Positions 1-8,163 are shown, numbered from the stretch's first letter. The stretch: DNA of 64,000 bases from Desulfovibrio sp. (GCA_017396005.1 JAFQNG010000097.1:1-64000); one strand, 5' to 3'. The notes: generated from the letters alone by a model not told the origin. Program-made: numbers and translations.

Positions 1-140
1 GGTATTGTGATATAGATTGTGGATGGACCTTTATACACGGGCCGCAGCGCCTTGTAAAGAGCATGTCTGTCAGTCAGCAGGGTCATTCTGACCTTGACAA
101 TATTTAGATTTTTTTCAAGATAACCATAAATATGAGGCAT
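1..140 (-). CDS. Hypothetical protein, 5' part only (runs off the left edge)
   Basis: An open frame on the minus strand starts with ATG at 140 and stays open for 46 codons to the window edge, so only the N-terminus is seen. It begins MPHIYGYLEK and continues as soluble, charged sequence (VRMTLLTDRHALYKALRP). A ribosome binding site AAAGGT lies 8 bases before the ATG, which is the main reason to believe the gene. An internal ATG at codon 19 is a possible alternative start. It is divergent from the antitoxin gene at 226, and an inverted repeat at 158-171 sits between them. I do not recognise the family from this fragment and cannot assign a function. Confidence 0.5.
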   Translation of the reverse strand, partial: MPHIYGYLEKNLNIVKVRMTLLTDRHALYKALRPVYKGPSTIYITI

Positions 141-157
141 AGTTGGCTACCTTTAAT

Positions 158-171
158 ACTACAGGTGTAGT
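158..171. promoter_or_regulatory. Inverted repeat, possible operator between divergent genes
   Basis: Six-base arms ACTACA and TGTAGT flank a GG centre, giving a core TACA-N2-TGTA. The repeat lies between the divergent starts at 140 (minus) and 226 (plus). The core resembles BlaI/CopY-type operators, but autoregulation by the downstream antitoxin is equally possible. The palindrome is seen; its role is inferred. Confidence 0.35.
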
Positions 172-225
172 TTGTTGTATCTATTTGTTTTATCAAGAAA
201 TATCAAGGTAGTCAGGGAGCACACA

Positions 226-468
226 ATGACCCAGGCCATTGCTACTCAGCCCAAAGTTAAGTTCGCCACTCAGATGTCCGCTGATATCCTTGCTCTCCTT
301 CGTGATACGGCTCAACAGGAGGGGCGTCAGATTCAGGCTATCCTTGATGAGGCTCTGCGTGAGTATTTTGAGGCGCGACAGAAGAACAAGCCGCATCGCC
401 AAGTAATGGAAGCTCTTCAGGCCAGTATGGCAGAATTCGATTCTCTTTACGACGAACTGTCTAAATGA
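226..468 (+). CDS. Antitoxin of a Doc/Fic-type toxin-antitoxin pair
   Basis: An 80-residue protein whose N-terminal half fits a ribbon-helix-helix DNA-binding fold: a short basic strand (PKVKFATQMSADI) and two helices (LLRDTAQQEGRQIQAILDEA). A charged helical tail would bind the toxin. Small proteins of this pattern commonly precede death-on-curing (Doc/Fic) toxins. The ATG at 226 is chosen because AGGGAG precedes it; an in-frame upstream start would add an implausible leader. Its stop overlaps the start of the toxin remnant by 4 bases (ATGA at 465-468), the usual translational coupling of such pairs. Because the toxin is destroyed, the antitoxin is now an orphan. Family assignment is by pattern recognition. 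Confidence 0.65.
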   Translation: MTQAIATQPKVKFATQMSADILALLRDTAQQEGRQIQAILDEALREYFEARQKNKPHRQVMEALQASMAEFDSLYDELSK

Positions 469-537
469 GCCGCGATTATCTCTCATCCCTTTGTGGATGG
501 CAACACACGTACGGCGTTTGCGGCCTGTGATTTTTGA
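465..537 (+). pseudogene. Remnant of a Doc/Fic-family toxin
   Basis: A start codon overlaps the antitoxin stop and opens MSRDYL. Shifting frame at about 480, the bases 481-537 encode SHPFVDGNTRTAFAACDF and a stop. The piece HPFVDGN-x-RTAFAA is the Fic/Doc active-site motif (HxFx[DE]GNxR). A Doc protein is about 125 residues, so roughly 60 residues between the N-terminus and the motif, and everything after it, are lost, and the two surviving pieces are out of frame. The catalytic motif itself is intact. This is direct evidence of an internal deletion in a former toxin-antitoxin operon. Confidence 0.75.
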
Positions 538-548
538 AACATCTCTGC

Positions 549-1958
549 TCAGTTCTGCAGATGGTACTTCTTGAGCAGCTCATACCAGTGACCGCGTGAA
601 ATACCGGCAATGGTCGCAGCCTGGCGTGCATCCCCGCCGCTGACAGCCAGAACCCTGCGTACATAGTCTTCTTCAGCTCTGGCCTTCCACTGGCGCAGGC
701 CCGGCAGAGGCTCCCCATCCACACCAAAAGTGACATCCCTGCCTGGGGGCGGTATGGGGGTCGGGCTCTGTTCACGACCATGGCCCACACGGTGGCGGGC
801 TACGGCCACACGCATCTGCGTGGGCAGATGCCCGGGCAGAAGCATTTCTGCATGCCCGGCAGAAAGGCAGGCCCGCTCAACAGCATGGATGAGTTCTCTG
901 ACATTACCGGGCCAGTGATACTCCAGCAGCAGTTGCAGCACCGGCTCACTCAGCGTCTTGCGGGGCAGGTCGTTACGCAGGCAAAAGCGGGTTACAGCGT
1001 GCAGGGCCAGCGCGGGTATCTCATCCTGGCGCTCGCGCAGGGGGGGGATAACAATGGTGATGCCCTGCAGGCGATAGAGCAGGTCATCGCGAAAATCCCC
1101 TGTGCGGACCATGCCTTCCAGATCCCTGTTGGTAGCTGCCACCAGCCTGAAATCACTGTTCACCTCGCGCACATCGCCTACCGGGCGAAAGCGCCGCAGC
1201 TCCAGAGCTCGCAAAAAGGCCCCCTGCATGATCAGAGGCAGATCGCCTACTTCATCCAGAAAGAGCGTACCCTTATGTGCTGCCAGCAAAAGCCCCTCAC
1301 GGGCACGGTCTGCACCGGTGAACGCGCCCCGGCTGTGGCCGAAAAGATGGCTTTCCACCAGAGTTTCTGGCAGAGAGGCGCAGTCCACAGTCACAAAGGG
1401 TTGGGCCGCCCGTGCACTGTTGCGGAAAAGGGCCTTGGCAAAAAGCTCCTTGCCCACACCGGTCTCACCCAGTATGAGCACATTGACCTCGCTGTGGGCC
1501 GCCTGGGCCAGAAGCTTGAGCACCTGAGCCATGGCCGGGCCATTTCCAAGAATGTGGCCGCTGTCTACATTAAGTTTGGTGGAGCTGAACTGCCTGTGCT
1601 GCCTGAAACTCAGAACATGATGCAGGCATTGCTCAATATCGCGTATCTCTACGGGTTTGGAGAGGAACTCCCATGCGCCGGAGCGCAGCGCGGCTTCAGC
1701 CACATCGCCGTCACCGTGGCCGGTGATGATGACCATGTCCGGCTCAGAGGGCATGGCGGCAAATTCCCGCTGGGCTTCCAGGCCACTGCCGTCAGGCAGG
1801 CAGACATCCAGCAGCACAACATCCACGCCTTCACGGGCCAGTCGCAGGCCCTCTGCAAGCGTGGCTGCACAGAAAGCCTCATGCCCCATGCGTCTGCAGA
1901 CCAGCTCGGCCATGGTCCGCATCAGTGCTTCGTCATCAACTATCAGTATGCGCGCCAT
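549..1958 (-). CDS. Sigma54-dependent response regulator (NtrC family), probable nrf regulator
   Basis: 469 residues. An N-terminal receiver domain (MARILIVDDE; phospho-acceptor Asp51 in LLDVCLPDGSG) is followed by a sigma54-interacting AAA+ domain with Walker A GETGVGKE and the GAFTGA loop, and a C-terminal Fis-type helix-turn-helix (QAATIAGISRGHWYELLKK). The ATG at 1958 is used because the receiver starts there and AGGT precedes it. The gene overlaps the 3' end of the hybrid kinase gene by 23 bases, so the two are co-transcribed and form a two-component pair. Both diverge from nrfHA. A sigma54 regulator beside nrfHA is known in Desulfovibrio vulgaris, so control of nitrite reductase is the likely role. 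That role is inferred from context. Confidence 0.88.
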   Translation of the reverse strand: MARILIVDDEALMRTMAELVCRRMGHEAFCAATLAEGLRLAREGVDVVLLDVCLPDGSGLEAQREFAAMPSEPDMVIITGHGDGDVAEAALRSGAWEFLSKPVEIRDIEQCLHHVLSFRQHRQFSSTKLNVDSGHILGNGPAMAQVLKLLAQAAHSEVNVLILGETGVGKELFAKALFRNSARAAQPFVTVDCASLPETLVESHLFGHSRGAFTGADRAREGLLLAAHKGTLFLDEVGDLPLIMQGAFLRALELRRFRPVGDVREVNSDFRLVAATNRDLEGMVRTGDFRDDLLYRLQGITIVIPPLRERQDEIPALALHAVTRFCLRNDLPRKTLSEPVLQLLLEYHWPGNVRELIHAVERACLSAGHAEMLLPGHLPTQMRVAVARHRVGHGREQSPTPIPPPGRDVTFGVDGEPLPGLRQWKARAEEDYVRRVLAVSGGDARQAATIAGISRGHWYELLKKYHLQN

Positions 1959-4221
1959 TGTTACCTCGTACCTGGCCTTTGCCGGCTGTTGCTGGCAGTG
2001 CCGCCAGTGCTTCTGCCAGTGCGGCAAGCAGCAGCTGCCCCTCATGTGCCAGATGGCTGTCAGGCGCCTTTTCCGTCTGCGCGGCACGGGCCTGCAGACG
2101 AAGCAGACGCATGGCACCTGCTGAATTTTTGCAGGCATGGGCAAGACGTCTGACAGTCGTAATGTCACTGTCAGCCAGTGCTGCCTTCAGCTCACTGTCC
2201 ATGCGCTGCAGCTCTGCAACAAGCACGGTCAGCATGTGGGAAAAAATATCTGCATCATCGTCCATGGCAGCACGGGCACCGGCCTCGTCCCATACGGGCA
2301 GGCTGTCTTTCTGCGGCATGGTATCCTCCCTGTCTGTGGCGGCAGTGGCAGGCTTGCCTGCCAGCAGGGCTCCCAGGCTGTGGCGCAACTGGGCAAAACT
2401 CAGGGGTTTGAGCAGTACGGCGTCAGGTTTGAGCTGTCTGCACAGATCATGGGTGGCATTGTCCAGAGCGGCAGTGCAGATGATGACGCGCTGGTCAGCC
2501 GGGGCACGGGTGTGCCCCAGGCGGATATGCTGCAGCACTTCCATGCCGTTCATGCGTGGCATGTCAAGATCAAGCAACAGCATATCCCAGTTTGCGGCAG
2601 GCCCATCGGCAGCATTGAGCATATGCAGCGCAGCCTCCCCGTCTGCAGTGCTCAGGGCTACAGCCCCCTCCTTGCGCAGAGCCTGTTCAAAGTAAAAACG
2701 GTTTGCCGCATTGTCTTCGGCAATGAGGATACGCCGTCCGGCCAGAGAAATCTGCCTGTTGTCTGCAGATCTGCAAATGCTGTCACAGGACAGCTGTAAA
2801 AGCACTTCCAGACAAAAGCAGGAGCCGCTGCCCGTCCGCGGGCTGACGCTGACATCGCCCCCCATGCGGCGGGCAATAGTTCTGGCGATATTGAGGCCAA
2901 GCCCTGTGCCGGGCTGGCCTTCGGCCTGTACGCCGCGTTGAAAACTTTCAAAAATACGCTCTGCCTCGCCTGCCTGCAGGCCCGGCCCGCTGTCTTCCAC
3001 ATCAATACGCAGCCTGACGCCTCTCTGTCTGTGCAGCATCTCTGTGGCAACGCGCACGCTGACACCGCCTTCTGCCGTAAATTTTACGGCATTGCTGATC
3101 AGATTGCCCAGGGCCTGCCGTAAGCGAAAGTCATCTCCATGCAGCTGGTCCGGGGCATCCGGGCTGACATGCAGATCAAGGCTCAGATCTTTGCCCCTGG
3201 CAGCGGGCTGGTATATCTCAAGGCACTGGTTGACACACTGGCGCAGGCTGAAATCCCGTTCACGCAAGACCATGCTGCCCTGCTCCAGGGCAGCATGGTC
3301 TGTAATATCGCTGACCATCTCCAGCAGGGCGTTACCGGCCGTGCTCAGATAGCGCAGGGCAGCCTCTTTTTCATGCAAGGAGCTGTCGGCATTGCGTAAA
3401 ATTTCACTCATACCGCCTATGGCTGTTAACGGCGTTCGCATGTCATGGCTCAGGCGGGCCATGAAGGCGCTTTTCATGCGGCTGGTTTCCACTGCCTGCC
3501 AGCGGCGGCGGTTCAGGTTGAGAGTCAGCCCGCCTATGGCCGTAACGCCGGTGACTGCCAGCAGGCAGAAGACCAGACGCAGATTGTGCAGATGCTGCTC
3601 CAGGTCCAGATTGAACTGTGTGGCATCCTGGCTGACGCTGACCCCACCCAGAACGTCACCCGCCCGACTCTGTGTATGACAGCGCAGACAACTGGGCTGC
3701 GCCGTGAGCACGGCCAGCAGGCGCAGGCTGTTTTCGCCGTTCTTATGCGGTGGGCTGAAAATCTCGTGTGGGCCAGACATGCAGGCTTCAAGGGCCTGAC
3801 TCTCCCAGGCGTTGGAATGATTCTGCTGCCGCAGCGGCTGATCACTGATGACGGCTATGCGTATGCCAGGCCAGGAAGAACGTTCAGCCAGCTGACGGCT
3901 CATATAGGCCGGATTCATCAGTACCAGGGTCTGCCCGTCAGCAGTTCTGATAGTGCGTTCGTGTTCGGGAAGCCAGGGATTGGCCCTGCCGTAGTCGCTT
4001 TCCAGCACATAAACGCCACCGTGGGCAGCGTTCCAGTTGCGTGCGTCCATAATCTGTCGAGCTACAGTAGCCAGACGGGTATGCTCCAGCTCCAGCCTGT
4101 GCTCTATGCCTACCTGTGCGGCATGACGATAGAGGGCGACTGTGAAGCCAAGCCAGAGCAGACAGGCCAGGAGCGGCAGCCACCAGACATGCAGACTTTT
4201 GAGCAGAGACTCCTTTTTCAT
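1936..4221 (-). CDS. Hybrid sensor histidine kinase with c-haem-type periplasmic sensor and HPt domain
   Basis: 761 residues. One membrane helix (about 13-30) leads into a periplasmic region that ends with a CxxCH haem-attachment motif (CLRCH, 178-182) in a DUF3365/Tll0287-like context. A second helix follows (about 213-235). Next come HisKA with acceptor His259 (RLSHDMRTPL), a HATPase with NLISNAVKF and GTGLGLNIA, a receiver (LLLDLDMPRMNG) and a C-terminal HPt (RRLAHACKNSAG). The complete relay suits phosphotransfer to the neighbouring sigma54 regulator. A periplasmic c-haem could sense nitrite, NO or redox state and so match nrfHA induction; the ligand is not known. The start at 4221 has no clear Shine-Dalgarno sequence. 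Confidence 0.85.
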   Translation of the reverse strand: MKKESLLKSLHVWWLPLLACLLWLGFTVALYRHAAQVGIEHRLELEHTRLATVARQIMDARNWNAAHGGVYVLESDYGRANPWLPEHERTIRTADGQTLVLMNPAYMSRQLAERSSWPGIRIAVISDQPLRQQNHSNAWESQALEACMSGPHEIFSPPHKNGENSLRLLAVLTAQPSCLRCHTQSRAGDVLGGVSVSQDATQFNLDLEQHLHNLRLVFCLLAVTGVTAIGGLTLNLNRRRWQAVETSRMKSAFMARLSHDMRTPLTAIGGMSEILRNADSSLHEKEAALRYLSTAGNALLEMVSDITDHAALEQGSMVLRERDFSLRQCVNQCLEIYQPAARGKDLSLDLHVSPDAPDQLHGDDFRLRQALGNLISNAVKFTAEGGVSVRVATEMLHRQRGVRLRIDVEDSGPGLQAGEAERIFESFQRGVQAEGQPGTGLGLNIARTIARRMGGDVSVSPRTGSGSCFCLEVLLQLSCDSICRSADNRQISLAGRRILIAEDNAANRFYFEQALRKEGAVALSTADGEAALHMLNAADGPAANWDMLLLDLDMPRMNGMEVLQHIRLGHTRAPADQRVIICTAALDNATHDLCRQLKPDAVLLKPLSFAQLRHSLGALLAGKPATAATDREDTMPQKDSLPVWDEAGARAAMDDDADIFSHMLTVLVAELQRMDSELKAALADSDITTVRRLAHACKNSAGAMRLLRLQARAAQTEKAPDSHLAHEGQLLLAALAEALAALPATAGKGQVRGNNGAHTDS

Positions 4222-4317
4222 GTGGCTATACCAGATGTCATTTTTTTCTGAAATTTGTCTTTTTTTTCAGAAAAAAGCAAGGTTGCAGCTTTTCACAGCA
4301 TGGAGGCTCACAGCATT

Positions 4318-4335
4318 TTGTGACGAAAATCACGT
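4318..4335. promoter_or_regulatory. CRP/FNR-family (HcpR-like) binding site upstream of nrfHA
   Basis: The sequence reads TTGTGA, six bases, then TCACGT. This matches the CRP/FNR pattern TGTGA-N6-TCAC on both half-sites. HcpR of Desulfovibrio, a CRP/FNR-family regulator of nitrosative-stress genes, has the consensus TTGTGA-N6-TCACAA. The site lies in the 225-base intergenic region between the divergent kinase and nrfH, about 110 bases before nrfH. Binding by HcpR is inferred. Confidence 0.55.
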
Positions 4336-4364
4336 TTTATTGAGAAAAAATAAACCGCGAGAGC

Positions 4365-4381
4365 TTGGCATGTTTTTTGAT
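4365..4381 (+). promoter_or_regulatory. Possible sigma54 -24/-12 promoter of nrfHA
   Basis: TTGGCATG at 4365-4372 is a good -24 element. Ten bases after its GG comes TTGAT, which keeps TTG but has A where the invariant C of the -12 element should be. A better GC lies 5 bases too far downstream. The sigma54 regulator gene next door makes such a promoter expected, but this match is imperfect. Confidence 0.35.
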
Positions 4382-4446
4382 TTGCAAATTCTGATGGCGG
4401 CCGTCATGGGGATGGCTGCACAGGGGAGCTAGTGAAGGAGGCTCTT

Positions 4447-4914
4447 ATGGGAACACCCCGCAATGGACCATGGCTCAAACTGTTTTTGGGCGGCGTTGCG
4501 GCGGGCGTGGTGCTTATCGGTGTGCTGGCGTATGCCATGACGGTTACGGACCAGCGCCCCTTCTGCGCCAGTTGTCATATCATGCAGGAAGCTGCCGTGA
4601 CCCACAAAATGGGTACACATGCCGACCAGTCCTGCAATGACTGTCATGCCCCGCACAACCTTCTGGCCAAGCTGCCGTTCAAGGCAAAAGCAGGTCTGAA
4701 GGACTTCATGGCCAATGTGTCCGGCAAGGATGTGCCGCATCCGGCCAGCCTGGAAACCCGTGACGTGGTCAATGAAAACTGCAAGGCGTGCCACGCCAGG
4801 ACCAACGTCAATGTGGCCAGCATGGACACCAAGACCTATTGTGTGGACTGCCACCGCAATGTGGCCCACATGCGCCAAAAGCCCATCAGTACAAGGACGG
4901 TAGCGTATGAATAA
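4447..4914 (+). CDS. nrfH: Cytochrome c nitrite reductase, membrane tetrahaem subunit NrfH
   Basis: 155 residues. An N-terminal membrane anchor (LKLFLGGVAAGVVLIGVLAY) precedes four CxxCH haem motifs (CASCH, CNDCH, CKACH, CVDCH), the NapC/NrfH arrangement. NrfH oxidises menaquinol and passes electrons to NrfA on the periplasmic side. The first haem motif carries the CASCHIMQ context typical of NrfH. The start at 4447 is chosen over an in-frame GTG at 4432 because GGAGG ends 5 bases before it. It overlaps nrfA by 8 bases, so the two are translated together. Likely regulated by the divergent two-component pair. Confidence 0.96.
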   Translation: MGTPRNGPWLKLFLGGVAAGVVLIGVLAYAMTVTDQRPFCASCHIMQEAAVTHKMGTHADQSCNDCHAPHNLLAKLPFKAKAGLKDFMANVSGKDVPHPASLETRDVVNENCKACHARTNVNVASMDTKTYCVDCHRNVAHMRQKPISTRTVAYE

Positions 4915-6472
4915 GCAATTTCGCAGCATGACTCTTGCGGTATCGGCCCTGCTGGCAGCGGCGCTGCTGTGCGGCTGCAACGATGTCACCACAGAGCTCA
5001 CTCCCCCCTCTTACAAGACTGGCCTCAAGGAAGGCGAGCTGAAAATGTCGGCCTACAAAGGGCCCTTCCCTGATCACTATGCCTCGTACATGAAAAACAA
5101 TGAAAGCGAGGTCATGACAGAGTACAAGGGCTCGGTAGAATTCGCCAAGCACGATAATGTGAATCCTTTGCCCAAGGGCTATAAGCATGCCCAGCCCTAC
5201 CTGAAGAACCTCTGGCTTGGTTACCCCTTCATGTACGAATACAACGAAGCGCGTGGCCATACCTATGCGGTAAAGGATTTCGTCAATATTGACCGTATCA
5301 ACCGCTATGCCGAAAAGGGCGTGCTGCCGGCCACCTGCTGGAACTGCAAGACCCCCAAGATGATGGAATGGGTCGGTCAGTACGGTGACAAGTTCTGGTC
5401 CATGGATGTCAATGCCTTCCGCGGCAAGGACAAGATACACGCTGATGACCACACCATCGGCTGTGCCAACTGCCATGACTCCCAGACCATGGAGCTGCGC
5501 CTCTACTCCGAGCCGCTTAAGGACTGGCTGGCCCGCAGCGGCAAGGACTGGTCCAAGCTTTCCCGCAATGAAAAGCGCAGCCTGGTCTGTGCACAGTGCC
5601 ATGTGGAATACTATTTTACCCACAAGGATAACGGCCCGGCCGCCAAGCCCGTCTTCCCCTGGGACAAGGGCATGAACCCCGAGGACATGTATCAGTATTA
5701 CAAGGGCCACGGTGCCAAGGCTGCTGACGGCAAGCCCGGTCAGTTTGTGGACTGGGTGCACGCTGCCTCCAAGGTGCCCATGATCAAGATGCAGCATCCC
5801 GAATACGAAACCTGGATCGACGGCCCTCACGGCGCTGCCGGTGTTTCCTGTGCTGACTGCCATATGCAGTATCAGCGTGTGGACGGCAAGAAAATGTCCA
5901 GCCACTGGATGACTTCGCCCCTCAAGGACAAGGAAATGCGCGCCTGCCGTACCTGCCATTCGGACAAGAGCCCCGAATTTCTGCGTGAACGCGTGCTCTA
6001 CACCCAGAAGAAGACCTTTGACCAGCTGCTCAAGGCCCAGGATGCCTCTGTCAGGGCCCATGAAGCCGTGCGCCTGGCCAATGCCTGGGAAGGTGAACGC
6101 AGCCCCGAGTATGACAGGCTGATGGCCGAAGCCCGCGACATGGTGCGCAAGGGCCAGCTGTTCTGGGACTATGTGTCTGCCGAAAACAGTGTGGGCTTCC
6201 ACAACCCGGCCAAGGCGCTTGATACCCTCATGAGCTCTGCCGAATTCAGCCAGAAGGCTGTGGACCTGGCCGAACAGGCCACCAATTACGGTATTGCTCC
6301 GGCTCTGGCTGGCGACATTAAGCAGATTGTGCCGCCCATTCTGGAGATGAGTCGTAAGCTGCAGCAGGATGCTGACTTCCTGCAAAAGAACCCTTGGACC
6401 AGGCTGCTGCCCGTGCTGCCCAAGGCTGATCAGGTCTGGGAAGGTCAGGAGCATCTGACTTCGGCCAGGTAA
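4907..6472 (+). CDS. nrfA: Cytochrome c nitrite reductase, catalytic pentahaem subunit NrfA
   Basis: 521 residues, normal for NrfA of sulfate reducers. The signal sequence ends in LLCGC, so it may be a lipoprotein. The catalytic haem has the unusual CxxCK motif (CWNCK, 144-148) that supplies lysine as the iron ligand. Four CxxCH motifs follow (CANCH 186-190, CAQCH 228-232, CADCH 315-319, CRTCH 347-351). WIDGPHG contains the active-site His region. It reduces nitrite to ammonium with six electrons delivered by NrfH; in Desulfovibrio this also detoxifies nitrite, an inhibitor of sulfite reduction. It ends just before a strong intrinsic terminator. Confidence 0.97.
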   Translation: MNKQFRSMTLAVSALLAAALLCGCNDVTTELTPPSYKTGLKEGELKMSAYKGPFPDHYASYMKNNESEVMTEYKGSVEFAKHDNVNPLPKGYKHAQPYLKNLWLGYPFMYEYNEARGHTYAVKDFVNIDRINRYAEKGVLPATCWNCKTPKMMEWVGQYGDKFWSMDVNAFRGKDKIHADDHTIGCANCHDSQTMELRLYSEPLKDWLARSGKDWSKLSRNEKRSLVCAQCHVEYYFTHKDNGPAAKPVFPWDKGMNPEDMYQYYKGHGAKAADGKPGQFVDWVHAASKVPMIKMQHPEYETWIDGPHGAAGVSCADCHMQYQRVDGKKMSSHWMTSPLKDKEMRACRTCHSDKSPEFLRERVLYTQKKTFDQLLKAQDASVRAHEAVRLANAWEGERSPEYDRLMAEARDMVRKGQLFWDYVSAENSVGFHNPAKALDTLMSSAEFSQKAVDLAEQATNYGIAPALAGDIKQIVPPILEMSRKLQQDADFLQKNPWTRLLPVLPKADQVWEGQEHLTSAR

Positions 6473-6491
6473 GATATAGTCAGTCCCATGC

Positions 6492-6521
6492 AAAGCCCCT
6501 GCTTCGGCAGGGGCTTTTTTT
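6492..6521 (+). terminator. Intrinsic terminator after nrfA
   Basis: An 11-base-pair stem (6492-6502 with 6507-6517) is capped by a TTCG tetraloop and runs into seven T residues. It ends the nrfHA transcript. The bases from about 6525 to 6660 are AT-rich and hold no gene I can see. Confidence 0.93.
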
Positions 6522-6673
6522 ATTCAGTTCTTTTTTTAGAGGAGTATGCTCTTTACAATTTGAATAGTTTTTTCTTATTCTGCAGATGTGACGACTGTAA
6601 AATGTATCATTTTATAGTATAAAAATATTTAAGAAAATCTCTATAATTTTTTAATATAGTATTGGAGGCTGCT

Positions 6674-7156
6674 ATGTACAGTAATCTTCGTTATATACGT
6701 ATTGCTTTGCTGGCTCTGATACTGTCTCTGTCTTTGTCTGGTTGCGGCTTTCACCGTGCCCCTGAGCCGACAGGCCCGACGCCGGTCAAAGCAAAAAAAG
6801 TGGTACGCACGGCCTACAGCCAGATGGGCAAGAAGTACCGCCTTGGCGGGGCCTCCCCCAGCAAGGGGTTTGACTGTTCCGGCCTGGTCTACTGGGCCTA
6901 TGGTCAAAACGGCCTCAAGGTACCCAGAGTGACCAGGGATCAGGCGCATGCCGGGCGGGCTGTAAGCCGCAGCCAGCTGCGTCCTGGAGATATCGTTGTA
7001 TTTCGTACCGGTCTGAGGAGCCTGCATACAGGTATCTACGCAGGAGATGGATCCTTTATCCACAGTCCCCGTGCAGGCGAACGTGTTCGTATGGAAAGCA
7101 TTAACGTCAACTACTGGAAAAAACGTCTGATTACAGCCCGGCGTATCGTGCGCTGA
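6674..7156 (+). CDS. NlpC/P60-family cell-wall hydrolase lipoprotein
   Basis: 160 residues. The signal sequence ends in a lipobox (LSLSGCG), so the mature protein should be lipid-anchored. The remainder is an NlpC/P60 cysteine peptidase domain with catalytic Cys in FDCSGLVYWAY, His in SLHTGIYAG and a third polar residue in FIHSPR. Such enzymes cleave peptide cross-links of peptidoglycan. The ATG at 6674 is preceded by GGAGG at 6664-6668; an in-frame TTG at 6662 would place the ribosome binding site inside the gene. The AT-rich 150 bases upstream probably carry its promoter. It is followed 29 bases later by the EamA gene. Confidence 0.88.
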   Translation: MYSNLRYIRIALLALILSLSLSGCGFHRAPEPTGPTPVKAKKVVRTAYSQMGKKYRLGGASPSKGFDCSGLVYWAYGQNGLKVPRVTRDQAHAGRAVSRSQLRPGDIVVFRTGLRSLHTGIYAGDGSFIHSPRAGERVRMESINVNYWKKRLITARRIVR

Positions 7157-7185
7157 GCAGCTTGCCTTGTCCGCGTCTTTGACGT

Positions 7186-8163
7186 ATGCCACAGCTCCGT
7201 ATGAGCATGGGTTTTCTGCTTGGTCTTCTGTCGTCAGCCACGTTCGGGCTGATACCTCTGTTCAGCCTGCCGCTGCTGCACGCCGGCGTCACGGCTGAAA
7301 CAGCGCTTTTCTATCGTTTTGCCATTGCATCGCTGGCTCTTGGCAGCATACTGGCCCTGAGGCGTGAGCGTTTTGCCCTGCGCGGCATCGACCTCTGCAA
7401 GCTGGCGGGCCTCAGCCTCATGTACATGCTGGCGGCCCTGTTGCTTTTCTGGGCATTCAGCTATCTGCCCAGCGGCATAGCTGCTACCATACAGTTTCTG
7501 TATCCTGTCATGGTCATGCTGATTATGGTCTGTTTTTTCGGCGAGCGTTTTGCCTGGAGTACCGCTCTGGCCATCGTGCTGGCCGTAGGCGGTGTGGCGC
7601 TGTTGAGCAGTGGTGGCGGTGCAGAGGGCAAAAGCCTGAGCCTGCTGGGTGTGGGCATGATGCTGCTCTCGTCCCTGTGCAATGCCCTTTATATCGTAGG
7701 CCTGCAGATCGCACGTATCCCCAATATAAGCGGTCTCATGATTACCTTCTGGGTTATGCTCTGCAGCGCTGTGCTGGCTCTGGGAAATGCCGTACTGGCA
7801 GACCGCTTTCAGATGCTCACTGGCCTGCGGGAGCTTGGTCTGGCTGTACTGCTGGCCCTGATAACGGCCGTACTTTCCAACTGGACGCTGATTCTGGCCA
7901 TACAGCGCATTGGTTCAACCCTTTCTTCTGTGCTGGGTGTACTGGAACCACTGACAGCTGTACTGGTAGGTGTGGCAGTTTTTGGTGAACCCTTTGGCCT
8001 GCCCCTTGTGGGCGGTGTAAGCCTGATCGCCTCCTCGGTACTGCTGGTTATGCTGGGTGGGCAGATACCTGTCTGGTGGGCGCGCAGGCAAGGCCACGAA
8101 GTTCTTCCAGAATGTCTGCATCTGCAGGCAGAAAGCCCAGCTCACAGGCCTCGTCAGGGCTGA
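7186..8163 (+). CDS. EamA/DMT-family membrane exporter
   Basis: 325 residues with about ten hydrophobic segments arranged as two EamA repeats (repeat 1 about 6-137, repeat 2 about 152-290). This is the drug/metabolite transporter pattern, and the protein would sit in the inner membrane. The substrate cannot be read from sequence. The hydrophilic C-terminal tail (from about residue 293) lies entirely inside the convergent mutT-like gene: the two coding regions overlap by 116 bases. The ATG at 7186 lacks a good ribosome binding site; ATG at 7201 is an alternative. Confidence 0.82.
   Translation: MPQLRMSMGFLLGLLSSATFGLIPLFSLPLLHAGVTAETALFYRFAIASLALGSILALRRERFALRGIDLCKLAGLSLMYMLAALLLFWAFSYLPSGIAATIQFLYPVMVMLIMVCFFGERFAWSTALAIVLAVGGVALLSSGGGAEGKSLSLLGVGMMLLSSLCNALYIVGLQIARIPNISGLMITFWVMLCSAVLALGNAVLADRFQMLTGLRELGLAVLLALITAVLSNWTLILAIQRIGSTLSSVLGVLEPLTAVLVGVAVFGEPFGLPLVGGVSLIASSVLLVMLGGQIPVWWARRQGHEVLPECLHLQAESPAHRPRQG

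Noticed and set aside
780..2153. Long plus-strand open frame (457 codons) opposite the sigma54 regulator
   Set aside because: It mirrors a clear NtrC-family gene, has no recognisable domain, and is a shadow created by GC-rich codon bias.
4886..6493. 535-codon minus-strand frame opposite nrfA
   Set aside because: The plus strand encodes a complete pentahaem NrfA; the mirror frame has no family features.
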